From: Sporolactobacillus putidus
Lineage (GTDB): Bacteria > Bacillota > Bacilli > Bacillales > Sporolactobacillaceae
NCBI RefSeq assembly: GCF_014647035.1
Contig: NZ_BMOK01000003.1
Location: 1 to 64,000, forward strand
Length of the DNA: 64,000 nt
Reading direction: 5' to 3'
The notes below the pieces were generated by a model, which was given only the letters and a program-made list of their open reading frames with translations, did not search any database and was not told where the DNA came from. Position numbers and translations under genes: made by a program. Below are positions 16,934 through 25,832 of the stretch, piece after piece. Position 1 is the stretch's first letter, and the number at the start of each line of letters is the position of its first letter.

Positions 16934-17397
16934 ACTCTGCACTTCCTTAAATGGCCGCACATTTTGTCCGGTCTTGTGACGCTCTGAAACATTCAGAGCG
17001 CTATCGTCTTTTTTCTACCGACAAAGTTTTCGCTGACACGTCTGAAAATCGGTTTCTTTCTTCTGAAAAAAAATTTCAGCAAATAGTCCTGACGACCATT
17101 CATCATCGGCGGGAATGCGGACTCAGAAAAATGGCATATGAATACCGTTTTCTTCATTCTACAAGCAACGAAACGTTGTGTAATGATTTGCGGATGAGAA
17201 GTTAGTGAGAAGACGATGAGAACGATTATATGTAACTTTCGTCAGACTTATGACGCGAGGGACACACGGCTTTTAAAACATGTGATGTTCGCTGTCGACA
17301 GTCCATCACAGCTGTACTATGATTAAACTGTCTGTTTGCAAAAGGTGCTCATGGCGGAGCGCGGGGTGCCGTCCGGAAAAGGAGCGTTTAAAGACTG
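16934..17397. other. Intergenic region without a supported gene
   Basis: About 460 bp lies between the divergent PAP2 and TauE-like genes. It holds only small inverted repeats, such as CAACG-AAA-CGTTG near 17170 and TGTGATG...CATCACA around the palindrome CTGTCGACAG (17281-17310). Short frames here lack ribosome binding sites. Promoters of both genes must lie in it, but no consensus pair is clear. Confidence 0.5.
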
Positions 17398-18156
17398 ATG
17401 ATTGTCGGAATTATTATGATCATGTTTATGGTCGGACTTCTGCTTGGTTTTGTGGGAGCAGGGGGATCCGGTTTCATTATTTCGATTTTGACGACTGTTT
17501 TCGGCTTTTCCATCCATACGTCGCTCGGAACAGCGCTTGCCGCAATGATTTTTACGTCGGTTTCCGGATCGATCAGTCATTACAAAGAAGGGAATATGCT
17601 GTTAAATGCCGGGATTCCGGTCGGGCTTTTCGGTGCGGCCGGAGCGTGGTTTAGTTCAACCTGGTCGGCAATGATCCCCGCGGGTGAATTGAAATGGATG
17701 ACCGCAGGCATACTGTTCCTATCCGCGCTGCTGATCTGGCTGAGAATGATGGTGAACAGCGGAATAAAGGAGAATCAACGGCAGGACATATTGCCTGCCG
17801 GGTTTCACTTTTGGCTGTACGCTGCGATTGTCGGCATTTCCAGCGGTATCCTTTCCGGGTTGTTTGGCATCGGATCCACTCCGTTTATTCAGCTCGGCAT
17901 GATGTTTTTGCTGAACTTTTCTGTCAGACGCGCCGCAGGGACAACGATGCTTGTGATTACCCCCATTGCACTGTCTGCCGGGATCAATGATTTGCGGCTG
18001 GGATACCTCGATCTGGCCCTGCTTCTTGAAGTTGTTGCTGGAACAATGAGCGGTGCTTATATCGGAGCCAAATTTACAAAAAGGCTTCCTCCGACTGCCC
18101 TCAAGACGGCGATGATCCTCGTTCCGGTTCTCGGAGCCTTGCTGCTCGTTATCTGA
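17398..18156 (+). CDS. TauE/SafE family membrane transporter (sulfite exporter-like)
   Basis: This 252-residue protein has about eight membrane helices in two related halves. The N-terminal GFVGAGGSGFIISILTTVFG and the second-half SGILSGLFGIGSTPFIQ repeat are characteristic of the TauE/SafE family, which moves sulfite, sulfonates or other organic anions. The start is ATG 17398, with GGAGCG 11 bases upstream. It is apparently monocistronic. The substrate cannot be told. Confidence 0.88.
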   Translation: MIVGIIMIMFMVGLLLGFVGAGGSGFIISILTTVFGFSIHTSLGTALAAMIFTSVSGSISHYKEGNMLLNAGIPVGLFGAAGAWFSSTWSAMIPAGELKWMTAGILFLSALLIWLRMMVNSGIKENQRQDILPAGFHFWLYAAIVGISSGILSGLFGIGSTPFIQLGMMFLLNFSVRRAAGTTMLVITPIALSAGINDLRLGYLDLALLLEVVAGTMSGAYIGAKFTKRLPPTALKTAMILVPVLGALLLVI

Positions 18157-18181
18157 CCTAAGAACGGACGACGCTCCTCCA

Positions 18182-18277
18182 TCAGCCGATAATCGCAAAA
18201 ATCAGGGCCGAGACAGTGGATAAAATCAGCGCACCGATCATGATGTAAATGACAAATTTAAAGAGTTTGTTTGGCAT
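18182..18277 (-). CDS. prli42: Stressosome-associated miniprotein, Prli42-like (31 aa)
   Basis: This is a 31-residue single-helix membrane protein. It starts MPNKLFKFVIYIMIGALI, with a basic N-terminus followed by one hydrophobic helix. That matches the Prli42 family (start MxNKxxKxxVYxMxxAMxxST), the membrane anchor/receptor of the stressosome in Listeria. The ATG follows AAGGAAG at 8-nt spacing. It is too short for usual gene calling. It lies next to the yqjE-dinB-rnz group, a core Bacillales neighbourhood. No stressosome gene is in the window. Confidence 0.75.
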   Translation of the reverse strand: MPNKLFKFVIYIMIGALILSTVSALIFAIIG

Positions 18278-18461
18278 GTCCGTAACTTCCTTTTACTTTA
18301 TAGAAACCGACGATCTGAGAAACATGGATTACTTACCCATTATAGACGGCCCGGCGACCTGTTGACAACGATTGGACTGATTTTTCATGGGGCAGTATGA
18401 TAAAATAAATGAAGGATTAGGGCACGTGCAGCCGGATGATGAATAGAAACGGGTGATGGTG

Positions 18462-19580
18462 ATGGTCAATAGAGAACGTCTTGTCAATGAATTTCTTGAA
18501 CTGGTGAAAGTAGATTCGGAAACCGGAGAAGAAAAGAAAATTTCTGAGGTTCTGAAGCGGAAATTTGCCGCGCTTGGCTTAAAAATTGAGGAAGATGATG
18601 CAAAGGCGATAACCGGACACGCGGCGAACAATTTGATTTGTACGCTTCCGGGAAATGCCGCAGGAACACCGATTTATTTCGGCTCGCATATGGATACTGT
18701 ATTTCCGGGTAAAAATATCACCCCTTCCGTTGCCGGGGGGTGGATCGTTTCGGATGGAACGACGATTCTTGGTTCGGACGATAAAGCAGGACTGTCCGCC
18801 ATTCTTGAGGCACTAAAAGTCATTCAGGAAGAACGGCTTTCTCATCCCGATGTGCAGGTCGTAGTGACCGTTGGCGAGGAGTCAGGACTGCTCGGAGCCA
18901 AGGCTCTGAACACATCTCTTGTGAAAGCTGAATACGGATTTGCGCTCGACAGCGACGGGCCTGTCGGCGATATTATTATCGCAGCCCCCTATCAGACGAA
19001 ACTCACGGTCGATCTTTTCGGGAAAACATCCCATGCGGGTATCGCTCCAGAAAAAGGAATTTCCGCAATCACAATGGCCGCAAAAGCCATTGCGAGAATG
19101 CCTCTTGGCCGGATCGATAAAGAAACCACCGCAAATATCGGTCGTTTTGAGGGAGGAAAAGCGACCAACATTGTCTGTGACTACGTTCGTGTGCTCGGGG
19201 AGGCGCGTTCCCAGGTCCAAGCCAAAATGGAAACGCAGGTGAGGAGGATGACCGACGCCTTTGTAAAGACTGCGGAGGAAATGAGTGGAAAAGCCGTTGT
19301 GCAGACGGATTTTATGTACCCGGGGTATCGTTTCAGCGGAAATGATGCGATTGTTCAAATCGCCGCAAGAGCGGTCGAAGCAATCGGCCGGACGCCGCAT
19401 CTGTTGAGCAGCGGAGGCGGGAGCGATGCGAATGTGATTTGCGGAAAGGGCATTCCGACCATTAATCTGGGCGTCGGTTATGAAAAAATTCACACGACTC
19501 GGGAAAGGATGTCGATCGCAGAACTTGAGAAAACCAGCGAGCTGGTCCTTTCACTCATTCATCAAGTGACCGGCCGATAA
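18462..19580 (+). CDS. M20-family metallopeptidase (PepT-like, YqjE)
   Basis: This 372-residue zinc peptidase is tripeptidase-T-like. The metal ligands are in SHMDTVFPG (His/Asp), the bridging SDDKAGLSAILEAL aspartate, and the general base/ligand pair GEESGLLGAK. The dimerisation domain follows, and then the C-terminal His in the GVGYEKIHTTRE region. The frame has four clustered in-frame starts (18453-18464). ATG 18462 is preferred because GGTGATGGTG precedes it, but the SD is weak. It precedes dinB with a 42-nt gap, as in the Bacillus yqj region. Confidence 0.9.
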   Translation: MVNRERLVNEFLELVKVDSETGEEKKISEVLKRKFAALGLKIEEDDAKAITGHAANNLICTLPGNAAGTPIYFGSHMDTVFPGKNITPSVAGGWIVSDGTTILGSDDKAGLSAILEALKVIQEERLSHPDVQVVVTVGEESGLLGAKALNTSLVKAEYGFALDSDGPVGDIIIAAPYQTKLTVDLFGKTSHAGIAPEKGISAITMAAKAIARMPLGRIDKETTANIGRFEGGKATNIVCDYVRVLGEARSQVQAKMETQVRRMTDAFVKTAEEMSGKAVVQTDFMYPGYRFSGNDAIVQIAARAVEAIGRTPHLLSSGGGSDANVICGKGIPTINLGVGYEKIHTTRERMSIAELEKTSELVLSLIHQVTGR

Positions 19581-19622
19581 TTTAATCGCCAGGAACAATG
19601 TTTGGCGGGGAGAGGGATGCAA

Positions 19623-20843
19623 ATGGGAAGCACTGCGAAGAAAACGCGCGTCATCTTTCACGTTGATATGAACAGTTTCTACGCGTCTGTTGAGATAGCC
19701 CATCATCCCGAATGGAAAGGAATGCCGCTCGCTATTGCCGGTAAAGCAGAAGAACGCCACGGTATCATCGTAACGAGCAGTTATGAGGCAAGGAAGATGG
19801 GCGTCCGGACAACGATGACCGTCCGGGAAGCACGCCTGAAATGTCCTCAGCTGATCGTGAAACATCCGGATTTTGAGCTTTACAGGACGACATCCGATCA
19901 GCTCTTCAAAATGCTGAAAACATACACTCCTCTTGTCGAGAAGGCTTCGATTGACGAAGGGTATATGGATGTCAGCCATCTGATTCCGCTTATTGATCCT
20001 TTGAAACTTGCTAAAGAATTGCAGCGGCGGATTTTTTGTCAGCTTCATTTACCTTGCAGCATCGGTATTGCGCCTAATAAATTTTTGGCAAAAACTGCCT
20101 CCAACATGAAGAAACCGATGGGTCTTACCGTTCTGCGGAAACGCGAGCTGTCGGAAAAACTTTGGCCCCTTCCCATTGGGGAAATGCACGGCGTTGGTCC
20201 GAAATCGGAAGAACGTTTTCATAAAGCGGGGATTCAAACGGTCGGCGATCTGGCAAAACACGAACCGGGGGAAATCGCTGAATGGTTCGGTGTACCTGGA
20301 AAAAGGCTGCTTGAGCGGGCGAATGGAATCGATGACCGCGCTGTTGATCCGGAGGCGTGGGATCGTTATAAGAGCATCGGCCATTCGATCACATTAGCCC
20401 GTGACACGAAATCAGACGCCATCATTCGCCAGACATTTGACGGGCTTTCAAAAAAACTCGAGAGTAAGATCAAACTTGAACATGTAGTATGTTACGAGAT
20501 AACGGTGATGATACGTTATCAGGACTGGAAAACGGTAACGAGACACATGTCTTCGATACAGCCCATTCGTTCCAAAAGAGAAATTATGGACGATGCGCTT
20601 GACCTTTTTTATAAACACTGGAGCGGCGGCGCGGTGCGCCTTCTTGGGGTGACACTCTCTTCTTTTCAGCCGGTCAGTCTGTCTACAAAACAGCTTGACT
20701 TATTTTCTTATCAGGATGACGCCAGGAATGAGCCGCTGATTAATCTGATTGACAGAATCAATGAAAAGTTCGGAGACGGGGCAATCCGTCAGGCCGGCAG
20801 CCTGATTGATCAAAGAAAAAATAGTCTGCCGGTGGATGATTGA
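19623..20843 (+). CDS. dinB: DNA polymerase IV (Y-family, error-prone)
   Basis: This 406-residue translesion polymerase has the palm motifs FHVDMNSFYASVE (first catalytic Asp) and KASIDEGYMDVS (catalytic Asp-Glu) intact. The helix-hairpin-helix region MHGVGPKSEERFHKAGI and the little-finger domain follow. The C-terminal TKQLDLFSYQ is a good beta-clamp-binding motif. The start is ATG 19623, six bases after GGGGAGAGGG. An ATG six bases earlier is also possible. A small frame overlaps its stop codon and fills the gap to rnz. Confidence 0.95.
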   Translation: MGSTAKKTRVIFHVDMNSFYASVEIAHHPEWKGMPLAIAGKAEERHGIIVTSSYEARKMGVRTTMTVREARLKCPQLIVKHPDFELYRTTSDQLFKMLKTYTPLVEKASIDEGYMDVSHLIPLIDPLKLAKELQRRIFCQLHLPCSIGIAPNKFLAKTASNMKKPMGLTVLRKRELSEKLWPLPIGEMHGVGPKSEERFHKAGIQTVGDLAKHEPGEIAEWFGVPGKRLLERANGIDDRAVDPEAWDRYKSIGHSITLARDTKSDAIIRQTFDGLSKKLESKIKLEHVVCYEITVMIRYQDWKTVTRHMSSIQPIRSKREIMDDALDLFYKHWSGGAVRLLGVTLSSFQPVSLSTKQLDLFSYQDDARNEPLINLIDRINEKFGDGAIRQAGSLIDQRKNSLPVDD

Positions 20844-20944
20844 ACGAGAAGATAGACGGAAGCGGTGTATTTGCTGCAGCTTTTTACTGCCCGATATGCG
20901 GCTCCCCAACCGTTTATCTTTCTTTAGAAAAAAGGGTGGATTGA
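20840..20944 (+). CDS. Putative 34-residue protein with a CxxC motif between dinB and rnz
   Basis: A TTG overlapping the dinB stop (TTGA at 20840-20843), with GGTGGATGA ahead, opens a frame that ends exactly at the base before the rnz ATG. The short product contains FYCPICGSPTVYL, half of a zinc-ribbon-like knuckle. The exact fit of stop and start codons to both neighbours suggests a coupled small gene. No family was recognised. It could instead be a chance frame, since 105 nt is short. Confidence 0.45.
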   Translation: MNEKIDGSGVFAAAFYCPICGSPTVYLSLEKRVD

Positions 20945-21877
20945 ATGGATTTTACATTTCTAGGGACCGGAGCTGGAATGCCTGCGAAAGAGAGAAACGT
21001 GACGTCGCTTGCCTTAAGTTTTCCGGAGTACGACGGCGACCTTTGGCTTTTCGACTGTGGAGAGGGCACTCAGCGTCAGATACTTTATTCCTCTGTTAAG
21101 CTGACCAGATTAACGGTGATCTTCTTGACACATCTGCATGGAGATCATTTGTTCGGTCTCCCCGGCATTCTCGGCAGCCGTTCGTTTCAAGGAGCCGAAA
21201 CTCCGCTGACCATCATCGGACCGCCGGGGTTGGGAAAATTTGTCGAAACCTCTCTGCATGTTTCGGGAACGCATTTGCATTATCCGGTCATTGTTCGTGA
21301 AATAGTACAATCAGGCATTGTCCATGAGAATGAACATTTTGTCGTAGCGGTGAAAAGCCTGGATCACGGGATACTGAGTTACGGCTATCGTATTACCGAA
21401 AAAGATCAGCCCGGCGAGCTCCTTGTTGAAAAGCTCAGACAGAATGGGATTGAACCAGGACCCATTTACAGGGAATTCAAGGAAAAACCGGCTGTTGTTC
21501 TGCCGGACGGACGATGCGTCAAAACAGCGCCATTTGTCGGCGAGAAGAGGAAGGGGCGACGCATCGCCATTATCGGCGATACTCGCCCGTGTGATCAGGC
21601 CGTTGAACTTTCCGAGCATGCGGATGTTCTGATTCATGAAGCGACGTTTCGTCACGAAGCTGCCGGAATGGCTCACGATTATCATCATTCTACGTCGGTT
21701 CAGGCGGCACAGATTGCCAAAAGGGCATCTGCCCGAACGCTGATTCTGACGCATCTCAGTTCAAGATATCAGAAAGAAGAGCAGTCTGCTCTTCTTAAGG
21801 AAGCAAAAGGCGTTTTCTTAAATACGCTGCTTGCTGCGGATCTGTGGACGTATCATTTGATACGCCAGCCGCGCTGA
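20945..21877 (+). CDS. rnz: Ribonuclease Z (tRNA 3'-end endonuclease)
   Basis: This 310-residue metallo-beta-lactamase fold endonuclease matures tRNA 3' ends lacking an encoded CCA. It has the zinc motif HLHGDHLFGLPG, the upstream FDCGEGTQRQ, the GDTRPC motif, and the C-terminal HLSSRY histidine. It also has the PxKxR-like flexible-arm region of long bacterial RNase Z (around residues 150-190). It follows the dinB region as in Bacillus yqjH-yqjK. A strong bidirectional terminator follows. Confidence 0.95.
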   Translation: MDFTFLGTGAGMPAKERNVTSLALSFPEYDGDLWLFDCGEGTQRQILYSSVKLTRLTVIFLTHLHGDHLFGLPGILGSRSFQGAETPLTIIGPPGLGKFVETSLHVSGTHLHYPVIVREIVQSGIVHENEHFVVAVKSLDHGILSYGYRITEKDQPGELLVEKLRQNGIEPGPIYREFKEKPAVVLPDGRCVKTAPFVGEKRKGRRIAIIGDTRPCDQAVELSEHADVLIHEATFRHEAAGMAHDYHHSTSVQAAQIAKRASARTLILTHLSSRYQKEEQSALLKEAKGVFLNTLLAADLWTYHLIRQPR

Positions 21878-21953
21878 AGATTCCGCGGTTTCAGATATAA
21901 TTTATAACACTATTTTTCAAGTTTTCAGATGTATAAACATTTTTTGATATATG

Positions 21954-21986
21954 AAAAAGGGCCCTTCAAGTGAAGGACCCTTTTTG
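21954..21986. terminator. Bidirectional terminator between rnz and amtB
   Basis: AAAAAGGGCCCTTCA pairs with TGAAGGACCCTTTTT around a short loop, with one bulge. A/T runs on both sides suit both convergent genes. Confidence 0.85.
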
Positions 21987-22025
21987 TGTTTGATAACTAT
22001 TCAGAGAAAAACATCATACCTGAAA

Positions 22026-23300
22026 TTACTTGGCTTCTCTTGCTGCCGTTTCAGCAAAGCTGTATTCGCCGTTCGTTTCGCCGTAACCATATGCTCCGTG
22101 TTCGCTGATATCAATTCCGGCTTTTTCCTGATCAGCGGTAATACGGATACCAATCGTTGCCTTGATAATGCTCAGAACGATAAAGGATACAACGCCTACG
22201 AAAACGAAGGCAGAAGCAACGCCTAATATTTGAATGCCCAGCTGATAGAAACCGCCGCCATAGAAGAGACCCGGATGGCCGACGCCAACAATTTTAACAA
22301 GTTTCGGAGCCGCAAAGAAACCGGTCGAGATTGTACCGATCATACCTGAGATGCCGTGTACTGAAAAAGCATAAATCGGATCGTCAAGTCCTTTGCTTTC
22401 AAAGAACAACGAAGTCCAATAAGTAACGGATCCTGCAACCGCACCGATAACAATTGCTGCCCACGGTTCAACAAAGGCACAGGAAGCGGTGATGGCTACA
22501 AGAGCTGCGAGTACGCCGTTGCACATTGCGCCGATGTCCGCCTTTTTCGAAAGAATCATTGCCGTGAACAAAGCACCTAAAGCACCAGCCGCCGCGGCGA
22601 GGTTCGTTGTCAGTGCAACATATCCATAGAATTCCGGTTGGCCGACAGTAGAAGCAATGCTCCCGGGGTTAAAACCAAACCAGCCGATCCAAAGGATGAA
22701 TGTACCGAGATAAACGAAAGGAATATTGTGTGACGGGATGGCATTCGGTTTTTTGTTTGTGAACTTCCCGATTCTCGGCCCGAGAAGCAGGGTGGCGACC
22801 AGACCTGCTGTCGCACCCTGAAGGTGAACGACTGTAGATCCTGCAAAGTCCTGCATGCCAAGCGAAGCCAGCCAGCCGCTGGAATTCCATACCCAGTGAC
22901 CGACGATTGGATAGATAAATGCAACAAATATGATACCGAAAATGAAATAAACCGAAAGTTTCGCACGTTCAGCAAAGCCGCCCCAGACAATGGCAAGGGA
23001 AACGGCGGCAAATGCGAGCTGGAAAAGGAAGGATACGGAATCTGTTCCAGTCGGCAAACCGCTCAGAAAGAAATTCGAGAGACCGATGAAACCATTTCCG
23101 TTTCCGAAAGCTATACCATAACCAAATGCCCAGAAAGCCAGGGAAGCAACGGCCAAGGTGATAATTTGTTTGCCGGTAATATGACCGGCGTTCTTGCTGC
23201 GCAGTGATCCTGCTTCCAGAAAAGCAAAACCGGCCTGCATTAAAAGGACTAAGATTGCTGCAATAAATACCCATAATTCATAAGGACTAACAACTTTCAT
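22026..23300 (-). CDS. amtB: Ammonium transporter
   Basis: This 424-residue Amt/Rh channel has 11 predicted helices. The family signatures are DFAGSTVVHLQGATAGLVATLLLGPR and FVYLGTFILWIGWFGFNPGS, and the pore histidines are in VHLQG and in the later VHGISG. The ATG follows GAGAGGAGC. No glnK/glnB gene is adjacent on either side, although amtB-glnK pairs are usual, so the PII protein is elsewhere or lost. A perfect GlnR/TnrA-type site lies upstream (23347-23363). Confidence 0.95.
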   Translation of the reverse strand: MKVVSPYELWVFIAAILVLLMQAGFAFLEAGSLRSKNAGHITGKQIITLAVASLAFWAFGYGIAFGNGNGFIGLSNFFLSGLPTGTDSVSFLFQLAFAAVSLAIVWGGFAERAKLSVYFIFGIIFVAFIYPIVGHWVWNSSGWLASLGMQDFAGSTVVHLQGATAGLVATLLLGPRIGKFTNKKPNAIPSHNIPFVYLGTFILWIGWFGFNPGSIASTVGQPEFYGYVALTTNLAAAAGALGALFTAMILSKKADIGAMCNGVLAALVAITASCAFVEPWAAIVIGAVAGSVTYWTSLFFESKGLDDPIYAFSVHGISGMIGTISTGFFAAPKLVKIVGVGHPGLFYGGGFYQLGIQILGVASAFVFVGVVSFIVLSIIKATIGIRITADQEKAGIDISEHGAYGYGETNGEYSFAETAAREAK

Positions 23301-23332
23301 GTGCTTATGCTCCTCTCATTTATTATGAAGAT

Positions 23333-23363
23333 ATTATAACATATCGTGTTAGTAAAAGTTACA
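23333..23363 (-). promoter_or_regulatory. amtB promoter region with a GlnR/TnrA-type box
   Basis: TGTTAGTAAAAGTTACA (23347-23363) is a perfect match to TGTNA-N7-TNACA, the site bound by GlnR and TnrA. On the minus strand, a -10 TATAAT (23333-23338) lies just downstream without a good -35. The box centre is about 20 bp upstream of that -10, so it overlaps the -35 region. Confidence 0.7.
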
Positions 23364-23715
23364 ACTAAATATTAAAAATATTCATTTATTTTTGAAAGGG
23401 CTTACAATCAAAACGATCTGTTCTTTTTTGGGGGAGCGTATCGACGGATGACCGGCTGCACATTAAGTGCATAAAAAGATGTAGAAACTTGGCAGAAGAT
23501 CTTTACTTCTAATGAAATGCTCTTCATTATAACAGGCCTGATCAGTGCTACCGGCCTATGCCGCAGCATGAAGCAGGGGATGGTCGGTTTTCTGAAAACA
23601 GCGTATCTTAGGAATGTGCCGTCTTTCAGAAGATAAAGGGAGAGTAACCGGCCGTTTTCTGTTAAAAAATGTAATCTGGGAAAAGTTTGTTGTATGATTA
23701 GAGAAGGTGATGATC
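23364..23715. other. Intergenic region upstream of the two-component operon
   Basis: About 350 bp lies between divergent amtB and the response regulator gene. It includes GAAGATC/GAAATGCTCTTC-type partial dyads near 23500 and an imperfect repeat of the CTTTCAGAAGATAA / TTTTCTGAAAAC kind near 23590-23640. No convincing ORF or RNA was seen. The SD GAAGGTG of the response regulator starts at 23703. Confidence 0.45.
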
Positions 23716-24423
23716 ATGAAAAAATTAAAAGTCCTGCTGGTGGATGATGACTGGAAGCTGCGCAATTTGCTGCGCATCTATTTGTCAAAAGAAGGATTTG
23801 ATACCGCTCAGGCATCTGATGGCAGCGAGGCGATGATGAAGATTCAAAGTCAGCCCTTCGATCTCGTCATACTTGACGTGATGATGCCTAATATGGATGG
23901 ATGGGAGGTCTGCAAGTCTATTCGTCAAACACAATCCGTCCCCATTCTGATGCTGACCGCTTTAGGTGAGACCAAAGAGAAGGTCCAGGGGCTGGAAATC
24001 GGGGCAGACGATTATTTAACGAAGCCTTTTGATCCGGAAGAATTGATTGCCCGAGTTCACGCTCTGATTCGCCGGGCATCATCTGTTTCATCGAAACAAA
24101 CGGCCAACAGTGTCCTGAATTTTCCTGCATTGACGATTGACAGGGACGGGCACCGGGTTTTTGTTCATGATAAACCCGTCGAGCTGACGCATAAAGAGTT
24201 TGACCTCTTTGCCGCGCTGGCCAAAAACAGCGGACGAGTTCTGTCCAGGGAGCAATTAATTGAACAAATTTGGGGCTATGATTTCGAAGGCGATGCACGG
24301 GTTGTCGATATTCATATTAAAAATATAAGAGAAAAATTAAAAAGATCCGGTTTAGCCTACAATCCTATTCAAACGACATGGGGAGTTGGTTATAAATTCG
24401 AGGCTGAGGTCAGAAAGCCATGA
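23716..24423 (+). CDS. OmpR/PhoB-family response regulator
   Basis: This 235-residue protein has a receiver domain with phosphoacceptor Asp54 in VILDVMMPNMDG, the acidic pair VDDD, and the switch Thr and Lys (MLTA, LTKPF). It is followed by a winged-helix domain (LTHKEFDLFAALAKNSGRVLSREQLIEQIWG...DARVVDIHIKNIREKL). ATG 23716 is seven bases from GAAGGTG. The histidine kinase start overlaps its stop (ATGA). The target is probably the small-gene promoter at 26081-26115, where two direct repeats 11 bp apart sit over the -35 region (inference). Confidence 0.93.
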   Translation: MKKLKVLLVDDDWKLRNLLRIYLSKEGFDTAQASDGSEAMMKIQSQPFDLVILDVMMPNMDGWEVCKSIRQTQSVPILMLTALGETKEKVQGLEIGADDYLTKPFDPEELIARVHALIRRASSVSSKQTANSVLNFPALTIDRDGHRVFVHDKPVELTHKEFDLFAALAKNSGRVLSREQLIEQIWGYDFEGDARVVDIHIKNIREKLKRSGLAYNPIQTTWGVGYKFEAEVRKP

Positions 24424-25832
24424 GCATCAATCGAATCGGTCTGAAATTAGGTGCGGCGGTCATTGTACTGATGATTGTGATCCTTGTGTCCTCCGGTTTT
24501 GCTGTTAACCGGTTATTCACTAATTTTTATGATGCTCAAATGAGGGACAATACACAGGGAATCGCCGACCATTTTACAACAATGGCGGAGTCCGGTGACC
24601 CGTCTGTACAAACCATGATCCGCAATTTTGCCGAGTTTTCCGATGTGAAGGTCTTCTGGCTGAATGCCGACGGACAGATTCTGACACTTTCGGGGGCAAA
24701 ACTGACGAATCCATCTTTCGTCAGGGTACGTGACACTCAGCGGCTGCTTTCCGGTCACCCTGTAGAATTTATGTCCAGTGACGCGAGTGGAAACCGTTTC
24801 TATGTGGTGGGCAAACCGATAAAGGCGGGATCATCGACTCGGTCGGCGCTCTATATTGTCTCCTCTATGAAAAAGATTGACAACTCTTTGCTGCGGCTCA
24901 GAAACTTGCTGATGTTATCAGGGTTAGGGGCCTTTCTCCTCGCTTTGGGCATGATTCTGATCATGAGCAAACTGCTGTCCCGCCCGCTGCTCCAGATGCA
25001 GAAAATGACGGAAAAAATGGCGAATGGAAATTGGGATGCAAGACTCCGGGTAGGGAGCCGCGATGAAATCGGGATGCTTGGGCACTCGATTAATGATCTG
25101 GCAGCCAGCCTGCAAAGATATCGGGACACTCGGCGGGCTTTTTTTTCGAATATTTCACACGAGCTTCGAACACCCGTGACTTACCTGCAAGGGTATGCCA
25201 AAGTTCTGGCAGACGGATTAGTTGAATCCGACAAAGAAGAAAAACAGTATATATCGATTATTTATCAGGAATCGGTACGCCTCGAACACTTGATTAATGA
25301 TCTGTTTGACCTTTCAAAGATGGAGGAGGGGCAGATCAAACTCACATTGGAGTGGCTGGATCTGAAGGAAATCATCAAAACAGCCGTTCGAAAAGTGAAA
25401 CTCAAGGCAGAAAAAAAACGTTTGAGTCTGCAAATGGATTTACATGATCGGGTGCCTGACATCCGCGGGGATCGTCGACGTATGGAACAGGTGCTGTTAA
25501 ATCTACTGGAAAATGCGATCCGCTACACGGAGAAGGGCAGTGTGCTTGTCCGGCTGGTCAGGCATGAAGAAGCAACTGTTCTATCTGTTTCGGACACGGG
25601 TATTGGCATTTCAAAAGAAGAATTGCCCTACATTTTTGAGCGGTTTTATCGGGTCGAGAAATCACGGGCGCGCAAATACGGCGGGACAGGTTTAGGCTTG
25701 TCCATTGTAAAAAAATATGTCGAAATGCAGGGCGGCACGGTACAGGTTGACAGCGAGCCAGGTACCGGAACGACTTTCACATTGATTTTTCCTCAAGAAA
25801 AAAAGCTGGGAAAGGACAGGATAAATCCATGA
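24420..25832 (+). CDS. Membrane sensor histidine kinase
   Basis: This 470-residue kinase has a membrane helix at about 8-30, then an extracytoplasmic sensor of about 125 residues with no recognisable named domain. A second helix spans 159-181, followed by HAMP (about 182-235), the dimerisation domain with phosphoacceptor His247 (NISHELRTP), and the ATPase domain with LLENAIRYT, DTGIGISKEELPYIFERFYR and GGTGLGLSIVKK. All catalytic boxes are intact. It overlaps the regulator upstream and a 67-residue membrane protein downstream, so the three are translationally coupled. Confidence 0.93.
   Translation: MSINRIGLKLGAAVIVLMIVILVSSGFAVNRLFTNFYDAQMRDNTQGIADHFTTMAESGDPSVQTMIRNFAEFSDVKVFWLNADGQILTLSGAKLTNPSFVRVRDTQRLLSGHPVEFMSSDASGNRFYVVGKPIKAGSSTRSALYIVSSMKKIDNSLLRLRNLLMLSGLGAFLLALGMILIMSKLLSRPLLQMQKMTEKMANGNWDARLRVGSRDEIGMLGHSINDLAASLQRYRDTRRAFFSNISHELRTPVTYLQGYAKVLADGLVESDKEEKQYISIIYQESVRLEHLINDLFDLSKMEEGQIKLTLEWLDLKEIIKTAVRKVKLKAEKKRLSLQMDLHDRVPDIRGDRRRMEQVLLNLLENAIRYTEKGSVLVRLVRHEEATVLSVSDTGIGISKEELPYIFERFYRVEKSRARKYGGTGLGLSIVKKYVEMQGGTVQVDSEPGTGTTFTLIFPQEKKLGKDRINP

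Noticed and set aside
18882-19493. Minus-strand frame (203 aa) opposite the M20 peptidase gene
   Set aside because: It is the antisense of conserved metallopeptidase codons; no family motif or SD.
22020-22045. TTACTTGGCTTCTCTT at the amtB stop as another copy of the dispersed repeat
   Set aside because: Only the short ACTTGGC string matches; the flanks are amtB codons, with no further homology.
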